The translations under genes and the position numbers were made by a program. Positions 62,055-64,000 of a stretch of DNA of 64,000 bases are shown here, in pieces. The notes beneath the pieces were generated by a model, which was not told the origin of the DNA, ran no database searches, and worked only from the letters and a program-made list of their open reading frames with translations. Source of the stretch: Candidatus Poribacteria bacterium (GTDB taxonomy: Bacteria > Poribacteria > WGA-4E > WGA-3G); contig JAJDXV010000141.1 in assembly GCA_022823085.1 (NCBI GenBank), positions 62,001 through 126,000 on the forward strand, written 5' to 3'. Positions within the stretch are counted from its first letter, which is position 1; the number at the start of each line of letters is the position of its first letter.

Positions 62055-62395
62055 CTATTTTCCGATACCTGGGTCCAATTCCTTTGCCTTCTGGAAATCT
62101 ACTATTGCCGCTTCGTGCTGATTGCGTGCCTCTTTTGCGTTTCCACGGTCGTGATAGTAATGATACCTTCGATCGTATAAACGGATCCTGTGTCAACGTG
62201 TGTTACAGTCACCTTTGTAGCATCGGCAAGACCATGGAAGCACGTCACGATTTTATCATGTGCGACAAAGAAGCCAATTCCTCTGCTTCCGACAATCCAG
62301 CCTGGAATTTCAAATTCGGTCTCAATATAAACCACTGTGCCGACGACCTCTTCGGCAGATTGTTGGTTTTCGTCATTTTTCGTATCCGTCACCAT
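62055..62395 (-). pseudogene. Deletion remnant of a trypsin-fold/TPR gene
   Basis: It starts at ATG 62395 with an intact protease opening, including FFVAHDKIVTCFHGL (the catalytic His kept) and SVYTIEGI. Right after this, in another frame, comes the very end of a TPR region: YYHDRGNAKEA...AKELDPGIGK and stop at 62055, matching the last 34 residues of the neighbour at 62417 (YHQRGLAKQA...AKKLDPDIGNK). The middle ~450 codons are therefore missing and the junction near 62150 is out of frame. It lies between the two longer paralogues, as expected if recombination between tandem copies removed the centre. Confidence 0.85.
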
Positions 62396-62416
62396 ACAGG
62401 TCTCCAGGTATATCCA

Positions 62417-64000
62417 TTACTTATTTCCGATATCCGGGTCTAATTTCTTTGCCTTCACAAAATCAGTGTCCGCTTCTTTTTGCTGTCCGAGTGCCTGTTT
62501 CGCAAGCCCGCGCTGGTGGTAGGCGTGCGCGAAATCCGGCTTGAGTTTGATGGCACGATCAAAGTCTTCGATCGCGTCCTCGTGTAGATCAAAGGCAACC
62601 CTTGTGACTGCACGTGTACAGTACGCATAAGCGTTTCGCGGATCGCGTTTGATCGCTGTCTCACTGTCATCCATCGCTGCTTCATAGAGTTCTCGCGCTG
62701 CTTCCATGTTGCCCTCAGCGGATTCGTATTCCGCAATGAGATACTTCGCATAACCGCGATTGTTGTAGTTTCTACTGGCAAGGCTCGGGTCCGGGGCGAC
62801 CTGGCTGGCTTTCGTATAGTCCGGAATCGATGCATGATACAACCGGATGGCTTCTACCTCATCCCCCTGTGCGGCTTTGTCTAACCCGAGGAGGTAGTTC
62901 GCTAATGCACGATTATAGTACGCGCCATACGAATCCGCATCGCTCAGACCGATGCTGAGGGCTTTATCGTAATCTTCAATGCCTTCGGTGTACTGCTTCA
63001 GTCCCATTCTCGCCTGCGCACGATTGTAGTAGGCAGGTGCTGCATCCGGGTTCCGTTCAATGGCAGTGCTACAGTCAGCGATGCCGCCTTCAAAATCTCC
63101 TAAAGTCGTTTTCGCAGCACCGCGATTGAAGTATGCTTCCGCGAAGTCTGGATTACGTGCCAGAGCAGCATCCCAATCAGCGATAGCAAGTTCGTGGTGT
63201 CCAAGAAGATTCTGTAAAGCACCGCGATTGTGATAGAGTTCCGCCAAGTCCGGATTGAGTTTCAGGGCAGCCGTATAGTGTTTTATCGCTGCCTTATATT
63301 TTTTCTCTTTTTGCTTGACGTACCCGTGAGAAGCCTCGACATACGCGCGTATTCGGGGGCGCTCTCGCCATGTTTCAAGCGGCTCCACGGCTCCCACTTT
63401 CGCAAGCAGCGCCTTGACGGCATTCGAAGGAATCGCGTAAGCGAATTCCCGGACAGCCTCTATCCCGGTTGCAGTAGCGGATAAGCCACCCGAAACAGCA
63501 ATACCGATAACTTCACCTGCTCTGTTTATGACGGGCCCACCGCTATTCCCCGGGGAGAGCACCGTTTTTAAGCGCAGCTGTGCGTCGTTAGACCGGACAC
63601 CGTGCAGGGTACCTTCCGTGACGGCACCTCTCGCGCCCCGCTCCTCTACACCACCACCCGTGCAGCGGACCGCGTAAACGCGTTCACCTTTCTCGACGGT
63701 ATCACTGTCGCCGAGCGGCAGCGGCACCCCTTCAGTCGCAATCTGCAAGATGACCAAGTCGGTTATGTCATCAAACGCAACTACTTCCGTAACCGGATAC
63801 GGGACCTGCAGATTCACCGGTTCTACCAAAACCGTTGTCGTACCAACGACACAGTGAATGTTCGTTGCAATCAGGTTCGGCGCGACAAAAAAACCGCTTC
63901 CCGCTGCGATCTTAACCGCTTGTATCTGTTCGCCTCTGCGATGCCCGGTCGGTTCTACCTTCAAAAGCATAACGGAAGCACGCAAGGCTCTTGATGCAAT
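62417..64000 (-). CDS. Trypsin-fold serine protease with TPR repeats (N-terminus outside window)
   Basis: The frame is open to the right edge: before the TTG at 63985 it reads IASRA in frame, so the true start lies outside and about 528 residues are visible. Protease part: GSGFFVAPNLIATNIHCV with the catalytic His, DDITDLVILQI with the Asp, and SPGNSGGPVIN with the Ser, so all three triad residues are present. After RPRIRAY at least eight TPR units follow (YNRGALQNLLGHHELAIADWD-type), ending KLDPDIGNK. HtrA-like protease domain without PDZ. First of the tandem array; the same arrangement as the protein at 1-1623. Confidence 0.9.
   Translation of the reverse strand: MASRALRASVMLLKVEPTGHRRGEQIQAVKIAAGSGFFVAPNLIATNIHCVVGTTTVLVEPVNLQVPYPVTEVVAFDDITDLVILQIATEGVPLPLGDSDTVEKGERVYAVRCTGGGVEERGARGAVTEGTLHGVRSNDAQLRLKTVLSPGNSGGPVINRAGEVIGIAVSGGLSATATGIEAVREFAYAIPSNAVKALLAKVGAVEPLETWRERPRIRAYVEASHGYVKQKEKKYKAAIKHYTAALKLNPDLAELYHNRGALQNLLGHHELAIADWDAALARNPDFAEAYFNRGAAKTTLGDFEGGIADCSTAIERNPDAAPAYYNRAQARMGLKQYTEGIEDYDKALSIGLSDADSYGAYYNRALANYLLGLDKAAQGDEVEAIRLYHASIPDYTKASQVAPDPSLASRNYNNRGYAKYLIAEYESAEGNMEAARELYEAAMDDSETAIKRDPRNAYAYCTRAVTRVAFDLHEDAIEDFDRAIKLKPDFAHAYHQRGLAKQALGQQKEADTDFVKAKKLDPDIGNK

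Overview
The window looks like a chromosomal piece of an uncultured, heterotrophic, Gram-negative-type bacterium, most like Candidatus Poribacteria or a close neighbour. This rests on family content, not on a marker gene: two type I sulfatases, formylglycine-enzyme-like proteins, a phytanoyl-CoA dioxygenase, two enolase-superfamily enzymes, an FG-GAP/UnbV protein, PQQ-type and WD40 propellers, TPR proteins, a Uma2 nuclease, a PorV/PorQ-like porin and many short palindromic repeats. I found no rRNA, tRNA or CRISPR. Most genes lie on the minus strand in short operons.

Layout. 1-1.6 kb: 3' truncated trypsin-fold/TPR gene. 1.7-3.5: glycosidase-like protein. 3.7-6.3: two tandem MacB/FtsX permeases, the first split by a 92-bp insertion with an 8-bp target duplication. 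6.5-8.7: Uma2 protein, an unknown protein and a solitary adenine methylase. 8.7-17.7: sugar kinase, small zinc-motif protein, enolase-superfamily dehydratase, coiled-coil protein, MFS transporter, molybdopterin oxidoreductase, sulfatase, CapK/PaaK-like ligase. 17.7-23.3: MoaB, then a minus-strand operon of an FRG-domain fragment, a membrane protein, a WD40-ComF-type phosphoribosyltransferase fusion (1061 aa) and a DprA homologue. 23.3-24.3: gene-free, repeat-rich. 24.3-36.9: double-vWA protein, secreted protein, UnbV protein, FGE-like protein, TPR protein, sialidase-like protein, PQQ propeller, mannonate dehydratase, second sulfatase. 37.1-39.9: two internally duplicated membrane proteins and a slipin. 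40.2-44.4: GH5-like protein and a one-polypeptide restriction-modification enzyme. 44.5-49.3: large inverted repeat, Hfq-like protein, SLBB export protein, DUF2007-like protein, amidohydrolase, flippase-like protein. 49.4-59.5: MFS transporter, porin, PhyH, second enolase homologue, AAA-nuclease, pilin/TPR/TlpA fusion, lipoprotein, ELM1-like protein. 59.5-64: transposon-like palindromic region, FGE pseudogene and a tandem array of trypsin-fold/TPR genes, one with two catalytic residues replaced and one reduced to a deletion remnant.

Working together. Mannonate dehydratase plus a KDG-kinase-like protein, with enolase-superfamily enzymes, sulfatases and glycosidase-like proteins, suggests breakdown of sulfated or uronic-acid-rich polysaccharide. 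MoaB fits the molybdopterin oxidoreductase. The best candidate for an undescribed system is the DprA / WD40-phosphoribosyltransferase / membrane protein / FRG operon: a DprA-fold protein and a phosphoribosyltransferase joined to a very large repeat sensor, with gene content typical of conflict (defence) systems. The trypsin-fold/TPR paralogues at both window ends are a second fast-changing family. At least four families of short mobile or palindromic repeats are spread between the genes; two carry hairpins whose arms change together.
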